Source of the DNA: Ctenosaura bakeri
Taxonomy: Eukaryota > Chordata > Lepidosauria > Squamata > Iguanidae
Reading direction: 5' to 3'
Assembly: GCA_948474755.1 (NCBI GenBank)
Contig: CAOLHI010000740.1
Coordinates: forward strand, 372,001-436,000
Length of the DNA stretch: 64,000 nucleotides
The notes under the pieces were generated by a model. That model worked only from the letters and a program-made list of their open reading frames with translations, made no database searches and had not been told where the DNA came from. Positions 21,618 to 33,500 of this stretch are shown piece by piece. A program made the translations under genes and the position numbers. The stretch's first letter is position 1. Each line of letters begins with the position of its first letter.

Positions 21618-22879
21618 AGCTATAAAGAGAGTGTTGAACTGACTCTCAAGTTATTATATATCTCAGAAGGAGTATGATTTAGTCTGGTGTAAATTAAAGA
21701 AATGTAAAAAGAATTCAAATGTTTATTTTTATTAGTGTAATTGTATGCATTGCGTTGGTATTTGTATCAACACTTTTATAAAAGAAGCAGTAGAGAAGCA
21801 TCCAATAAGAAACAAAAATTGATCAGAAGCTCGATCAGAAATAGAAAAGCACCCATAATCTTTAGAGAAGGAAGTTGATGCAGGGAAAGGGAATTTATGT
21901 GATTTATACTTATATCAAATAGTAACTATACGAACTCTGGTTTCTAGTTCTGATAATTTGTTAAAGGGAATATGTATTTAAAAATGCATTTAAACCATAC
22001 TTTAAAAAGAAAGAAAGAAAAGAAAGGAAAATTGGGACCCCAGGTAATTCAGGCAAACTCTGATTCAGGTAGACATGAACTGGACTATTTTCTGAATATT
22101 GCCAAGTTTCCAGTTCAAGTTCTGAATCTAATCATTTTGTCATGGAATGACCTGGTGGTGAACGTTACGAATCCCTGAATTTGTCTCTCATTTTGGTTTT
22201 CACCTGCACCAGAACATAATTCAGTTTCTTTTACACCTAAGCAAAGCCCTCTAGCAATGGGTCTCTAGACCACGGTGGACAATGCACTGGGTCGTGGACC
22301 CATTTTTTGCCCCCATGGGGTCCTGGGACACCAAACTAGTACATCACCAATGACCCAGAAGTGATATCATATCACTTCCTTTCTAGATTAATTTTTGGGC
22401 ATTTTCTGACAGTGTTTTTTAAGGGTGGGGGACTTAAGAGTTCACGGAAGTTACCCAAATGATAAACTGCTATCTTGATTTTTAGGTATTTGGAGCAGTT
22501 TTTAGGTGAAAAATTGCCCAGAATGTTTTTTTAAAAAAATGGTACCCAAGACATCCAGGAGGGATTAGTATTCTGAGTGCATTCAATGGCACTGCAATAC
22601 GACGGCTGGAGAACTCTTACCATTCGAAGCCCATTCTTTCTCATTTTTGCTCTACACTATTGATCAGTCTCAGTTTTGCCATGATCTCCAAATACCACCA
22701 CCAATTTCATCCTGTCTTTGGTTCCTGGTGGGTTTTCCTCCCATACTGAAATTTGCACATCTTAAATGATCTCCCCTTCTCCCTAGCACCATCGCGTGCC
22801 ACATACATTCCACTCTTGAGGCTGATGGCAGAGGTACATCTACTGTGTTCAGGATGTCTGGAGAAAGGCTGTTACCCTA
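21618..22879. other. Unassigned stretch
   Basis: 1.25 kb. A GAAA-rich patch at 22003-22030; otherwise no recognised repeat or exon. Confidence 0.4.
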
Positions 22880-23310
22880 AGAGGTGGGGGATGTGGGGGT
22901 CCACCCTCAATGCCAACATCTCCTTAGAATTTTGGGGGAATTAGGAGCTCAAAGAAGGCCTGTGAGAGGAGAGTAATGGGAGGGTTTTTTTCACCTATGT
23001 ATACCAGTACTAACTGTAAAGAGGACTCCAATTAAGGTTAACAAATTATTTTATTTGAATTGACAAATGTAGAAGTCAGACACTCTTAAGAATCATACAA
23101 GACTATCAGAAAGTGAGGCAAGAAAGGCTGGATAGAGAGATTGGGTGGAAAGGGTGATAGTTGCCAGTCTTGAAAAAGGGGTCACAGCAGAGGGGCTCAG
23201 ACAGCATCTGAGGGAGGCATGGAGGAACGGCAGTCCGGGGCACCACGTACCACATACTATGTACTACAATTGTCAGGGGTTGAAGGTAGGGGTTTTGTAC
23301 CCTATTTCAC
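22880..23310. repeat. Repeat family X, copy 2
   Basis: Pairs with 11038-11480: GGGGTCCACCCTCAATGCCA, CTCCTTAGAATTTTGG, a TGTATACCAGTACTA word, TTATTTTATTTGAA, then a purine-rich block with AAGGCTGGATAGAGAG. Confidence 0.5.
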
Positions 23311-25729
23311 ATGTTGAAGGGGTATGTTGACAAAGCCGTAATGGCTTTCCCACGGGATTCACAAAGGGGTCCAGAATGAGCTGATTTCTTAATTCCAGAG
23401 TGACAAAGCATTGATAGGACTCGTGACTATCTCTTAATGTTCAGACAGGAAGGGTGTATAGGGAAGATCTCCATCGAGTAAGCGCGAGGATGGTCTCTGA
23501 TTGCCCAGCAATCTGGGAAGTTTGTTTTTCACTGTATTTGGAAATGCAAAAAGCCTGGGGTAGTAAAAGCATTAGCAGAAACCCATCAGCGTTGGGTTTT
23601 TCTGCCTAATCCTCTCCAACTTAGGACTCTGAATGTATCTCAGGTCAGCTTGATCCTGAAACATGTTCTCTTGTCAGTGTGACCTCGATCACGCTCTCCA
23701 ATTATTAATAAGTTCAATTTATGAAAATCACATATCTCGAAGGAGGGGTGGTAGGGTATGGTAACACCACATATCGTGAAAGATCTGCCTAGAACTCCCA
23801 AATATACATGGAAAATGGACATGGGGTTAGCTTTCCTGAGACCACCACCCCTTTGTTTGTTCTTTAGATGCATGAGGGGAGGTGTGAGCCATGGGCTGGG
23901 ATCCTGTTGGGGTCTTACGCATGCCTAAGTTGTGGGACTTTTTTGTCTGATGTAGAACAGCCATATTCTATTCAATGTTGGGCAAGTTGAGTTTCACATA
24001 CTGCCTCATTGAACATGGTTATGCATTACACATGGATGAGCACGTGTGCATTCCACCCATTGTGTGCATATGTGCAATGAGCATGCAGATGTCTGGGTGC
24101 ATTTGGTGGCACATTCGGTCACACCTTGTGGCAATGAACAAGGACCCTGTGTATGTCTATGAGCGTATAATTATGCTCCATCTCTTCGAGGCGGGCTCTC
24201 AGCCGAAATAGGGAACAATGATGAGCGGGAGACAACGCATGAAACAAAGCATCACATGCAATTATTTTCTTCCTAGTCACTTCTTCAAGGTCAGGATCAA
24301 TGTCAAAATCCTCCAATCTGGTCCAACAGACAAGTCTAAATGGCCCGTGGGTCTCAGGCTGGGACGCAGGAAGTGCCCTGCCTGGACGAGTCCCTCATCT
24401 TCCACCTCTTTTCTGTGGAAAATTGCTTCCTTGTCAGCTTGGCAGTGTTGACATGATTCTTTCATGTACACTAATGTGCTAAGAGCACCGTTTGAGAGTG
24501 CATGTTTTATGTGGGAGTGAAGGCACCAGCATGTTTTTTGTTTAAAGGCGGGCGGAGTTGTGGGGGTGGGACGGATGCTTCACTGTCTCTGACACTCCGG
24601 TATGCTAATGCATCAGCTCCCTGCATTTTCATTTTCAACGGGGACTAATTTAAAAGAAATGACCAACCTCCCAGTGGACTTCAAAGCTAGCATTTGATGA
24701 GTTTTAGCAGTTTCAGCAAGCTCTAATTTGAATTTCAGAGTGTGCCATGCAATTTTCCCGGTGACATTCAAGAGGGATGATAGCGCTAGTTCTATCTGTC
24801 AGTGAAACTGCTTTCTCTTGCTGTGTGCTACTGATTTGTTACGGTGGGATGGGGGGAAAGGAAGGGAAGGAGAATCTGCAAGAGAGGGTGGCTGGTGACA
24901 GCAGAACACCATGGAAGGAGGAGAGAGGGAAAGGAGGGAGAGCATGAGCAACCAAGTACAATTGGAAGAGTTCAAAGAGGAGGCGATACATCATCAAGGA
25001 TGTAAAGGTCATGGTGGAAATTTCACTTATTCACGTGGTCCAGGATTTGTAAAACATTGGAAGTGGAAGTTTCAGTGGCAACGTTTCTGATCTGACACTT
25101 TCAGGGTGGTCACCTATATTTTCCGTTGGAGCATCTAATCAGAAAAGTCAGCCATGAGACCCGAAGTGGAAAGCGGTGAAGAACGCAAGCTAAGTGATGA
25201 GAAAGAGGAATAAAACATGAAGGGACACAAATGAAACAGGCTGCGACCTTGTATTAGTGGTGGACAGTTGATTAGAAGCCCACTGAATTGGATTGGGCCG
25301 TTTGGAGTTGCATCAATAAAGAGGAAAAAGACAGATAGCAGGCACTGAGAACCTCTGCCCATCGAGATGTTATCAGACTACAAGAGGAGAGTGGGGGACA
25401 AATGAGGACATGGCTCCTCAAATAAAATTTCTACCCCCAAATGAATTTTTCCTTCAATCTCTCCATTGTCTTGCATTTCAGTAACTTGGAACTTCAGCAA
25501 AGCATTTAGAAATAAAGTTTAGGTATCCAAAGAAAGGGGAAGGTCAAATGACCAAGACAGCCCAAACACAGCAAATAGAAGCATTACAGATGCTAACAAT
25601 GTTCAGGGTTTCTCTATCTGCAACACATATCATGGATTAAGATGTATTGTGTACTCTTCATTTGAATCTGTGGTGGGGTGAATCTGCTCCCATCTCTTTT
25701 TTTGTGCATTAAACAGAAGACCTTCATAT
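23311..25729. other. Long unassigned stretch
   Basis: 2.4 kb with no recognised repeat except alternating TGCATGTGC-type words around 24030-24110. The segment 24590-24840 has features of a conserved regulatory element (see findings). No exon recognised. Confidence 0.4.
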
Positions 25730-25923
25730 GGCCATTTCCGCACTATAGTGGTATTATTCCACTTTCATCATCCTGTGGAATTCTGGGCTTTGTAGTTTCC
25801 TGATGCTAAAAAGCACTCTGGGTGAGAATCCTAAATGTCTCTCTCTAAATTGCAAACACCAGGATTCCATAGGATATTGAAAGTGGAACAACAGACCCAT
25901 AACAGTGTAGTGTGGAAATGGCC
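25730..25923. mobile_element. Palindromic MITE
   Basis: GGCCATTTCCGCACTATAGT start, complementary right arm ending GTGTAGTGTGGAAATGGCC. The left arm has lost a few bases (ACTGTTATAGTGC reduced). Confidence 0.88.
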
Positions 25924-26368
25924 CAAGTGTGCAGTGAAATGCACAATCAAATACTCACATGCACCCACATGCAATGTGCATTCATGTGCAATATGCATTT
26001 ATGCACGCCGCGCTGATTCCACACGTGTGAAGTGTTCAGATGTTCTCCAAATAAAAATGCTCAATCTCTTGCTTGGGAGAACTTATGGATGCCTAAGATA
26101 CTAATAGAGCTGGAGTTCTGGTCCTAGTTTTGGTTGCTTTCTGTCTGGCATTTTTGACAGTACATGTGGCTCTCAGGGGGCTCTAAGGCAGAAATTCCGA
26201 CAGGAAACCCCATATAAATTGCTCCCCATTTTAAGTGATTAAAATGGCAATGTAATGATTGCACCTTAGACATTTTGTATGCTTCTGCCTACTTGTGGGG
26301 AAGGAGGCAGTTGATTCCCCCTTGGAATCTATTTGGAAGTTGCTCAGAGGTACCTGCCAGGTGGCTCT

Positions 26369-26550
26369 GGCCATTTCCGCATGGGAATGTTATAGCACTA
26401 TGATTCCACTTTCAACATCCTATGGAATCCTGGGGTTTGCAGTTTAGGGAAGAGCCTCAAAGACCCCTCCTTAAACTGCAAACCCCAAGATTCCATAGAA
26501 TGTTGAAAGTGGAATAATAGCACTATACCTGTCTAGTGCAGAAATAGCCC
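26369..26550. mobile_element. Palindromic MITE, decayed
   Basis: GGCCATTTCCGCATGGGA start and GTCTAGTGCAGAAATAGCCC end, shorter loop than other copies. Confidence 0.85.
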
Positions 26551-26555
26551 TGGTC

Positions 26556-26855
26556 AACTCATGTTCTCTCAGCCTCAGAGGAAGCAAATGCCTCTCTAAA
26601 CAAATTTAGCCATGACAGTGTTACCTTGAGAGCTAACATTCTATAGTGGTTTGGGTGTTTTCAGACCCGGTTTCAAATCCTCACTTAGCCACGTAAACCC
26701 ACCGGGTGACCTTGTGCAAGTCGTAATTCTCTAGCCTCAGATGAAGGCAAGGGCAAATGCCCTCTGAGCAAAATGTGCTGAGAAACCCTTGTGATAGGTT
26801 CACCTTAGGTTCGCCATAAGTCAGAAGTGACATGAAGGCACACAAGAACAAGGGT
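26556..26855 (+). mobile_element. MIR-like SINEs, one scrap and one longer copy
   Basis: A scrap at 26556-26640 (CATGTTCTCTCAGCCTCAGA) is followed by a longer copy at 26641-26855 with CATTCTATAGTGGTTTGGGT (A-box region), GGGTGACCTTGTGCAAGTCG and the tail CATGAAGGCACACAAGAACA. Confidence 0.78.
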
Positions 26856-29202
26856 GCCTGGCCCTTCTGCGTCTCTCTGACCTTGTGCTAAGAGATGCCA
26901 CGTGGGTGTAGCCCTTGCCTCTTACCTAGCTCCACCTTTCATTTCGTAGAATTCATCCTGTGCCTTCCTTTCCAACTTCAGCTTCTCCTTCTGATCCCTG
27001 CTCATTAGGGGACAGAGTCTGTTCTAGTTCTGCATGTTTGATCGAACTTCAGTGCCCCGCTAATGGCAGATCTGACATTATCCCGGGCCCCGTGCGTGCC
27101 ATTCAAGTACACAGCCCTTGCTGTATCCTACTGAACTGCGTATTTTTGGATACAGAAGGGAAGACTTAATGGAGCTGTCAGAGAAGACGACATTATTGTG
27201 CCGGAGCGACTAGGGTCTAGTGCTTTGGCAAATTCTCTTTTCTTCCTGTCCGGTCATGGCTGTTTCCTCTACAAATGATGTGCTCGGTAGCATGGGGTAC
27301 AATATAGCTGTTGGTGAGAAAAGACCTCTGCGGCATCGCCCATGTTCCATTTAATGCCGAGCGCCGCTGTGCTTAAAACTGTCATTGGCAATTTCATGCT
27401 TCTCTCCACGTCTTTTAACTTTCCCCTGTTAACAGACAGCTTTGTATCCCAGCTGCCTCTTGCAGGCAAGGTGAGGGATGAAGGAAACTTGGCTTTCCCT
27501 TAGCAGAGAGATGGGGGTCCGTCTCATCGTTCCGAACTCGGTCTGGGCAGCTTCGACAGGGACTCACCAAATCAGTCACACTCCCTGCAGCTAGCCCCAG
27601 CATTTTCAGGCTGGAAGGTGGACTGGTGTGAATGAGAAGTAGCCCTGAGACCCCAGCGGTAGCCACTCTTGGGGGTCCCACAGGCCGTCATGGTGACAGG
27701 GAGATGGAGAAGATCGTGATGCCTTTTGTCAATTGTGAGCGAACACCGTGCATCCCAATCAGCCCCTGGCTTTTGTCGTCGGGAAAATCAGAGAGAAAGC
27801 GGACCGATAAAAAAAAGAAAGGAGGGAGGAAGAATAAGCTTTATTGGGTTCATTTGTTCTCACTTTTTCAACCCCATCTTTGTGCATATCTGCCTTTCAC
27901 AGAATTGCCTCCTGTAAGCTAGAAATATTCAAATACAGAAGCGGGAGCCTCAGTCCCAGTGTTCACAAAGATCTGGCCATTACATCTAAGGACACACAAA
28001 TGAGTTTATCTCCATCCATGTCAGTTCTACGTGGATTCCACCGTTCAGTCCTTTTCTTTCCAATTTTGCATCCCCAGCAAGCCAACATCTACGTGCAGTT
28101 GTGAAAAATTTGCATTTGTTTTCCTGTGCACTTTTTGCTAACATACACATTTGGGAAGCATACTTCACTAATCTGCAATTTTCCCTAAAATGCCTGTTTT
28201 TGTCTCCCACTTTTTCGCTAATACAGATAGTTTTGCATGCCGTTTTTAAGTGGAAGACTGCGTCGCCAAAACCGGGGAAGTGCAGAATCCAAAGGAAAAC
28301 TCATCCTTGATCTGCATTTTAGTTTGGCCCGTGTAAAATTAGGTCAGCTCACTTAAAAATGCAGACCAGATGAAAATTCTCTCCCATCCCTTATGGGACG
28401 GGACCCTGATTAACCCTTATGGGACAGGCTTGTTGCTGGAGGCAAAATTCAGGTTTGAAGAAGGAGTATTGGTTTTTCTGCTCTCTTTGGACTGTTATCT
28501 ATTTATATTGGCTTAAATTGAATTGTTAGTTCTAACTAGAGCAGAGCTGTTCAATCAATGAAACTTGAGTAAGTGTTAACAAGCTTCCATTAATTCAACG
28601 GGCCTGCTTTAGTTTAGACTAACAATTAAATTTGGACCGTTGCACGTACTGTTTTTGTTAACTTCTGAATTGTCAAATTGGTCTAGATTTCTTTGCACCA
28701 AGCCTATTGGTTCCACATCCAAATGAGGCTGGTTTGACTTGACCTGGACCTTATTTGGATCAATCAAAACCAGTCTAATCCAGGTGAAGATCAGGGATTC
28801 AGATGAATTGCTGGCAGAGCCCTAAATTGTATTGTTAGGCTGGGATCTGTGAACTGTGTTGGATTAACTTAAAAAAAGGAGACCAGATAGAATTCTCCAA
28901 CATCTCTCATTATTTTCTGCCTGTGTGACTCTTCTTTTTCCCTAATGCCAGTTTTCTTATCTTTGCCTTGATCTCCCTCTGCTTTTTCCCACCTCAGTTT
29001 TTGGAGACAAGCCTTAGAAGATATCTGGTGCCTTAATTGGGGGCAGCAAAACAGATTATCCCAAGAATGTAGACTCATAATCTTTGTAACTGGGGCAGAG
29101 AGCACAAATCTTGTTGGCTTGGGTGGTAGAATATGGGGAAAGAATCATAGTATGATAGAACTAGAAAGCACCCCAGAGAACAATGATGGAAATCCACAGC
29201 TA
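26856..29202. other. Long unassigned stretch
   Basis: 2.3 kb mostly non-repetitive. 26950-27760 has balanced composition and CpGs (for example around 27180-27420), possibly conserved non-coding DNA. 29143-29170 carries a tiny CR1 tail echo. No exon recognised. Confidence 0.4.
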
Positions 29203-29493
29203 AGACCATTTCCGCACTACACTGTTACAGTGCTATTATTCCACTTTCAACATCCTATGGAATCCTGGAGTTTGCAGTCCAGGGAGGGGCCTTTAGAATT
29301 CTCAGCCAGAGAGCTCTTTGGTCTCAGTCAACTGCAAACCCCAGGATTCCACCAAATGTTGAAAGTGGAATAATAGCACTATAACAGTATAATACGGAAA
29401 TGGTCGGCCCTCCCAAAACTGCAAACCCCAGGATTCCGTAGGATGTTGAAAGTGGAATCATAGCGCTATAACAGTCTAGTGTGGAAATGGCCC
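29203..29493. mobile_element. Palindromic MITE with a third arm
   Basis: A complete two-arm copy at 29203-29404 is followed directly by another right arm (AAACTGCAAACCCCAGGAT to GTGTGGAAATGGCC) at 29404-29493. The extra arm belongs to the ATCATAGCGCTATAAC variant also seen at 37524 and 57040. Confidence 0.88.
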
Positions 29494-30250
29494 AAGACCA
29501 GAAGCCTACTAGCCATGCATGACCGTCTGCTAGAAACTGACAACACAATTTCTCTCTGCCCTAGGCAGCAAAACCATATCAATTGCACATGATGGGTGAG
29601 TGGGTGGGCTAGGCATAGCTGGTACGCCTGAGCCTCAGCAGGCCTGGGCTAGAGAGAAGAGATGCTCCTCGCTTCTAGTGGAACACTGGAATTAAAACCC
29701 GTCAGGACTTTGGGGAGACGGCAGGAATAATCACTCCGGGCAGCAATCGGTTTCCCTTTCTGCAGCGTGCCATGGTAACAAGCGACTGAGACAGGACTGA
29801 ACTTTCCCTGAGCTGGCAGAAAAATCTGTCTTTAAAAGGCAGATTATCTGGTGAAACTGAGGGCAAGTGGGGCTGGAAGGCTGGGTGGATAATGGGGGTG
29901 CCTCTGACAGCTTTATTAGGAAGTGGCTAATGTCAGATGGATTTCATGGAAGCTCTCATTGTGCGGAGTTGACACAGGAGGGGGTCTTCGGCTTGTGCCT
30001 ATTGAGCCGCACCGACACTGTCAGATGGGATTAGAAGGTAGGTGACCTGCCAGCTGCACCCTGGGAAACCACTGGAGGGGGCGGCCATCAGCATTCCAGT
30101 CAGTCCATGGCTTTGAGGATCTGTCTGGTGATGTGGGTAAGCTCCAAAACATTGCTCAGGCTTTTCCCCCTCTTGCTCCATCTGCTTTCCAGGATCTGCT
30201 CAGCATGGATACTTCAACAGTCCTCGGTGCCATGACCCAGCAGAATCATA
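29494..30250. other. Unassigned stretch with an RFX-like palindrome
   Basis: Non-repetitive, balanced composition. GTGCCATGGTAAC at 29767-29779 is close to the inverted half-sites bound by RFX factors. No exon recognised. Confidence 0.4.
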
Positions 30251-30667
30251 GGCCCTTTCTGCTCGATGCACCCAACCCACCATGGGGATGGGAGAAGGAC
30301 GGGTCCATGATGATGCTTATGCATGATGTTGTCATGGTCCCATCCTTCTCCTATCTCCAGGAAATCAAATAATTGATGGGTTTTCCCCATCAATGACCAG
30401 CAGTCATGTCGCCATCCTGCCGCACACCCACACTTACTTTAGCTGTGGAGACCCTGGAAGTGCAATGGCTGCACTTCCTGCCCCAGAACAGTGCGGGGCA
30501 GTACCTGGCTGCATTGCAGCAGGAAGAGGCAGGTCCATCACGCTTCCTTCTGTGCGGAAGAAGCTGGTGCAGAGGGGAACGTCGGCATCCAGGCTCCCAT
30601 CCTGGAAAAGCCACTGCTGGGACGATGCTGGGATGACCCCAGACCCAGTTGAGCTGCAGAAAGGGTC
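30251..30667. mobile_element. Non-autonomous DNA transposon family P, copy 3
   Basis: 417 bp. Left end GGCCCTTTCTGCTCG, complement of right end GACCCTTTCTGCAGC, ATA at 30248-30250 and 30668-30670. It lies at the very tail of a CR1. Core blocks such as CTGGAAGTGCAATGGC, GCAGGAAGAGGCAGG and GTGCAGAGGGGAACGTC match copies 1 and 2. Confidence 0.83.
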
Positions 30668-30770
30668 ATATAATCACAGAGATGGAAGGGACTCCAAAGG
30701 CAATCTAGCTGGGCTCCCTGCCATACAGGAATCCACAGCTAAAGAACCTATCCAACTTCTGTTTATTTTT
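30668..30770 (-). mobile_element. CR1 3' tail
   Basis: TAATCACAGAGATGGAAGGG through CCATACAGGAATCCACAGC, in antisense. Confidence 0.75.
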
Positions 30771-31619
30771 ATATTATATATTATATGTATAAAAGTAAAC
30801 TTTCCATAGTGCAATCAAGAACAAAAGCAAAATATACACACACATTTATGTACAACTATCTAGACACAAATTCAACTGCTGAATAGTTCTTTCCTTCTTC
30901 ATTTAAAATAAATGTATTAAATATCTGTCGCTTCTTAACTTTGTAAGGTGAATAGTTGTTGCAAAGAAAGAAACAGCAGGCGATTTATCCATATATCCCT
31001 CATCTTCCACCTGTACTAATGTTGGAAATCTTACTGCTCCATTTCTGTTTCTTCTCTTTATGTTCATATAAACCTTGTAGTAGGGCTTTCTGTGTATTCA
31101 TGGCATTACACTCTTGTTTCAATGTAAAACATTAATCATAGAAATGAAATAGATAATTATCTAGACTCTGAGTTCTAATTCTACTTTAACTGTTTTTTAA
31201 TGATCACATCATTACCAGTTTTTTATAACCATGCCATTTTTTTTTTATACTAAGAAATCCTTTACTGGTTCCCATTCTGCATAATTTTCCTCCTGAGTTT
31301 ATCCCCTTAACTAGTATGTCACGTTGTCCAGATATTTCATCTCGATCAACTTTATTAGCCATTCTCCAGACTATTGCTATTTTTCCAAACTGATGCATAA
31401 AGAATTCTGGCCGTTGTGAACAGGTACAATAATACTCTCCCCTATTTTATTTTATTTTTTTGTTAATTCAACATCCAGTCCATCTGACACATTTAAAAGG
31501 AAGAGTCTGGGAGTCATAGGGAAGGTTTGTGGAGGAATCTCTGACATGGTTCTAATTTTTCCCCAGTATTTTTTTTTTTTGCCTTTGGGCACGACCACCA
31601 TAAATGATAAAAGGTACTT
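30771..31619. other. AT-rich stretch, possibly old L1
   Basis: A/T-rich. CCAGTATTTTTTTTTTTGCC followed by TTTGGGCACGACCACCATAA near 31563-31603 looks like repeated DNA, and the - strand frame 31398-31204 resembles LINE sequence in style only. I cannot name it. Confidence 0.3.
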
Positions 31620-31845
31620 CTGTTTGAAACCCCCAAAGAAGGAGAGATTACTGCCCTCCGAGGGAGTCTATTTTCTCTGTCAAACTGCTCTTTGGATCAA
31701 GAACTTCTTTCCAACGTTTAGGCAGAATCTCTTTTCTTGTCATTTGCATCCATTGGTTTGTGTTCTGGTTTCCGGACCCGCAGCAGAAAAGACGCTTGCT
31801 CCATCTCCTGCATGCCTTCCGTCCAGATATTCCAAAATGGCCATC
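31620..31845 (-). mobile_element. Diverged CR1-like fragment
   Basis: Antisense order CCCCCAAAGAAGGAGAG, AAGAACTTCTTTCCAACG, GCATCCATTGGTTTGTG and CAGCAGAAAAGACGCTTGC follows the CR1 C-terminal block but belongs to a different subfamily from the young copies. Confidence 0.65.
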
Positions 31846-31967
31846 CCAGAAAGAAACAAGAATGTAGCCACTGGCTTTGCAGAAGAAAGCAGCATGGCCA
31901 AATAGGTCCTTGCTCTGGTAAAGAAGCCCAGAAACTCAAGGACTAGCTGAATCTGAAAGTCCACAGT

Positions 31968-32145
31968 TGCAATACTTCCATATCATTTCAACAGTTATGG
32001 CTCCATGCTTTCATGGTATCCTGGGATTTATAGTTTGCTTGTGTTCTGTGCTAGAGAGGAGTAGCCTACCCTTTTCATGAAGCACTACAGATCTCTAGGA
32101 GAGAATTCTAATTACTCCATCAAATTACAAATCCCAAAATTCTGT
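31968..32145. repeat. Foldback-element fragment
   Basis: CATGGTATCCTGGGATTTAT with TACAAATCCCAAAATTCTG forms two facing arms around a CTAGAGAG centre. Related in style to the element at 59863-60223. Confidence 0.5.
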
Positions 32146-32159
32146 GCGATAGAAATATT

Positions 32160-32345
32160 AAGTCCTAGGTAGGAAATGCTGGCTTCTGTGCAGAATACAT
32201 GGCCGTTGGGAATTTCTTCTGCTTAAAATTTGCAAAGAAAACATCATTTTCCGTGCAGGAATTGATATTTGCGTGTTGAAATATTACTTTCCGTACAGCA
32301 TACGCTGTTTTCTCCACAAAGCAACTACATGCAAATTTCTTGCAT
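32160..32345. repeat. Repeat family U, copy 3
   Basis: TTCCGTGCAGGAATTGATAT, GTTGAAATATTACTTTCCG and ACAACTACATGCAAATTTCT match the other two copies. A palindromic MITE adjoins directly. Confidence 0.6.
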
Positions 32346-32550
32346 GGCCATTTCCACACTTCACTGTTATAATGCTATTTTTATTCCATTTTTAACATCC
32401 TGTGGAATCCTGGGCTTTGTAGTTTAGGGAGGGGCCTTTAGAATTCTCAGCCAGAGAGCTTTTTGGCCTCAGGAAACTACAAACCCCAGAATTCCACAGG
32501 ATGTTGAAAGTGGAATAATAGCACTAGAACTGCGTAGTGTGGAAAAAGTC
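32346..32550. mobile_element. Palindromic MITE
   Basis: GGCCATTTCCACACTTCACT start. The right arm ends GCGTAGTGTGGAAAAAGTC with the terminal GGCC decayed. Confidence 0.88.
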
Positions 32551-32940
32551 TCAAACTGTGAATAGCCTTTGAAAAAGGCATAGTTTTTGAATGCTTTCTT
32601 GCAGTGGGAAGAAAATTGCTAAACCGTTCCTACCTTCAAGAAGAAACTTAGCAAGGAATGGCACCCCTACTCCTGTTGAAATTTTGGAGAATTGTAGCCA
32701 GACAGTGCAATGTCGGACTCAGTGGGGGAATAAATATCCCGATTTGATAGAAAACCATTTCCTGTCTCTTTGTTGTGTTGTCACAACTCTAAATTAGTTA
32801 ATCAATGTAATTAAGCATGGAATACCCAAATACTTATTGCTTGATATTTATCACTTTCTGGATTCCATCAGCAGAACATTAATACTTTTGTTACTCAAGC
32901 TGCAATTGATTTTTGATTCATCAAGCAACTGGCATGTGCT
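32551..32940. other. Unassigned
   Basis: No recognised element. Confidence 0.35.
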
Positions 32941-33148
32941 TTTGCATGTTCAAAGCTTGCGCGCCACCAGCACTTGTGCCTTGAGACATCTGATCTGGCC
33001 ATGGTGGTACATGCCTTAATTACATCCCAGTTGGACTACTGTAATGCTCTCTTCTTGGGGCTGCCTTTGAAGACTGTTCAGAAACTTCGGCTGGTCCAAA
33101 GACCTGCAGCCAGACTTTTAACTGGGGCAGGTTATAGAGACCACACTA
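32941..33148 (+). mobile_element. L2-type LINE reverse-transcriptase C-terminal fragment
   Basis: Frame 32974-33148 reads ALITSQLDYCNALFLGLP followed by VQKLRLVQRPAARLLTG, the L2/CR1-group block (SRLDYCNALYAGLP, LQLVQNAAARLLTG). About 55 codons survive. Its downstream end is cut by a MITE arm at 33149. Confidence 0.82.
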
Positions 33149-33184
33149 GTGGAATAATAGCACTATTATAGGGTGGAAATGGCC
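33149..33184. mobile_element. Single right-end scrap of palindromic MITE
   Basis: GTGGAATAATAGCACTATTA to GGTGGAAATGGCCC. Only the terminal 36 bp is present. Confidence 0.75.
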
Positions 33185-33189
33185 CTTGT

Positions 33190-33312
33190 TGCTGTGGCTG
33201 AAAGTGTGTGACACACCCAAGATCACCCACTGGGTTTCCATAGCTAAGTGGGGAATCAAACCCTCCAAGGGTTGCACTCCAATGCTCAAACCACTACACA
33301 ACCCTGGCTTTC
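33190..33312 (-). mobile_element. MIR-like SINE, head half
   Basis: In reverse orientation: AAGCCAGGGTTGTGTAGTGG and CCCACTGGGTGACC-like words (here TGTGACACACCCAAGATCAC on the + strand). Confidence 0.75.
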
Positions 33313-33321
33313 TTCACACCC

Positions 33322-33500
33322 GCAGTTTAAAAATCTCCAAGGCCTGCCTCAATAAAAAGGTCACAGAAATAGAACAGGGAGGGAAGATGACTGGATCTCC
33401 TGTGGAAGGGAGTTCCGCAGTTTGGGAGCAGCCACAGAGAAGACTCTCTCACTGCAGGTTGTGCGACCAAGAGAAATCTCTCCCCTGCAGAGCCTTGTTT
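33322..33500. repeat. Repeat family Y, copy 1
   Basis: GAAGGGAGTTCCGCAGTTTG followed by GCAGCCACAGAGAAGACTCT is a recurring lizard/turtle repeat phrase. The same order occurs at 34480-34740. Class unknown. Confidence 0.55.
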
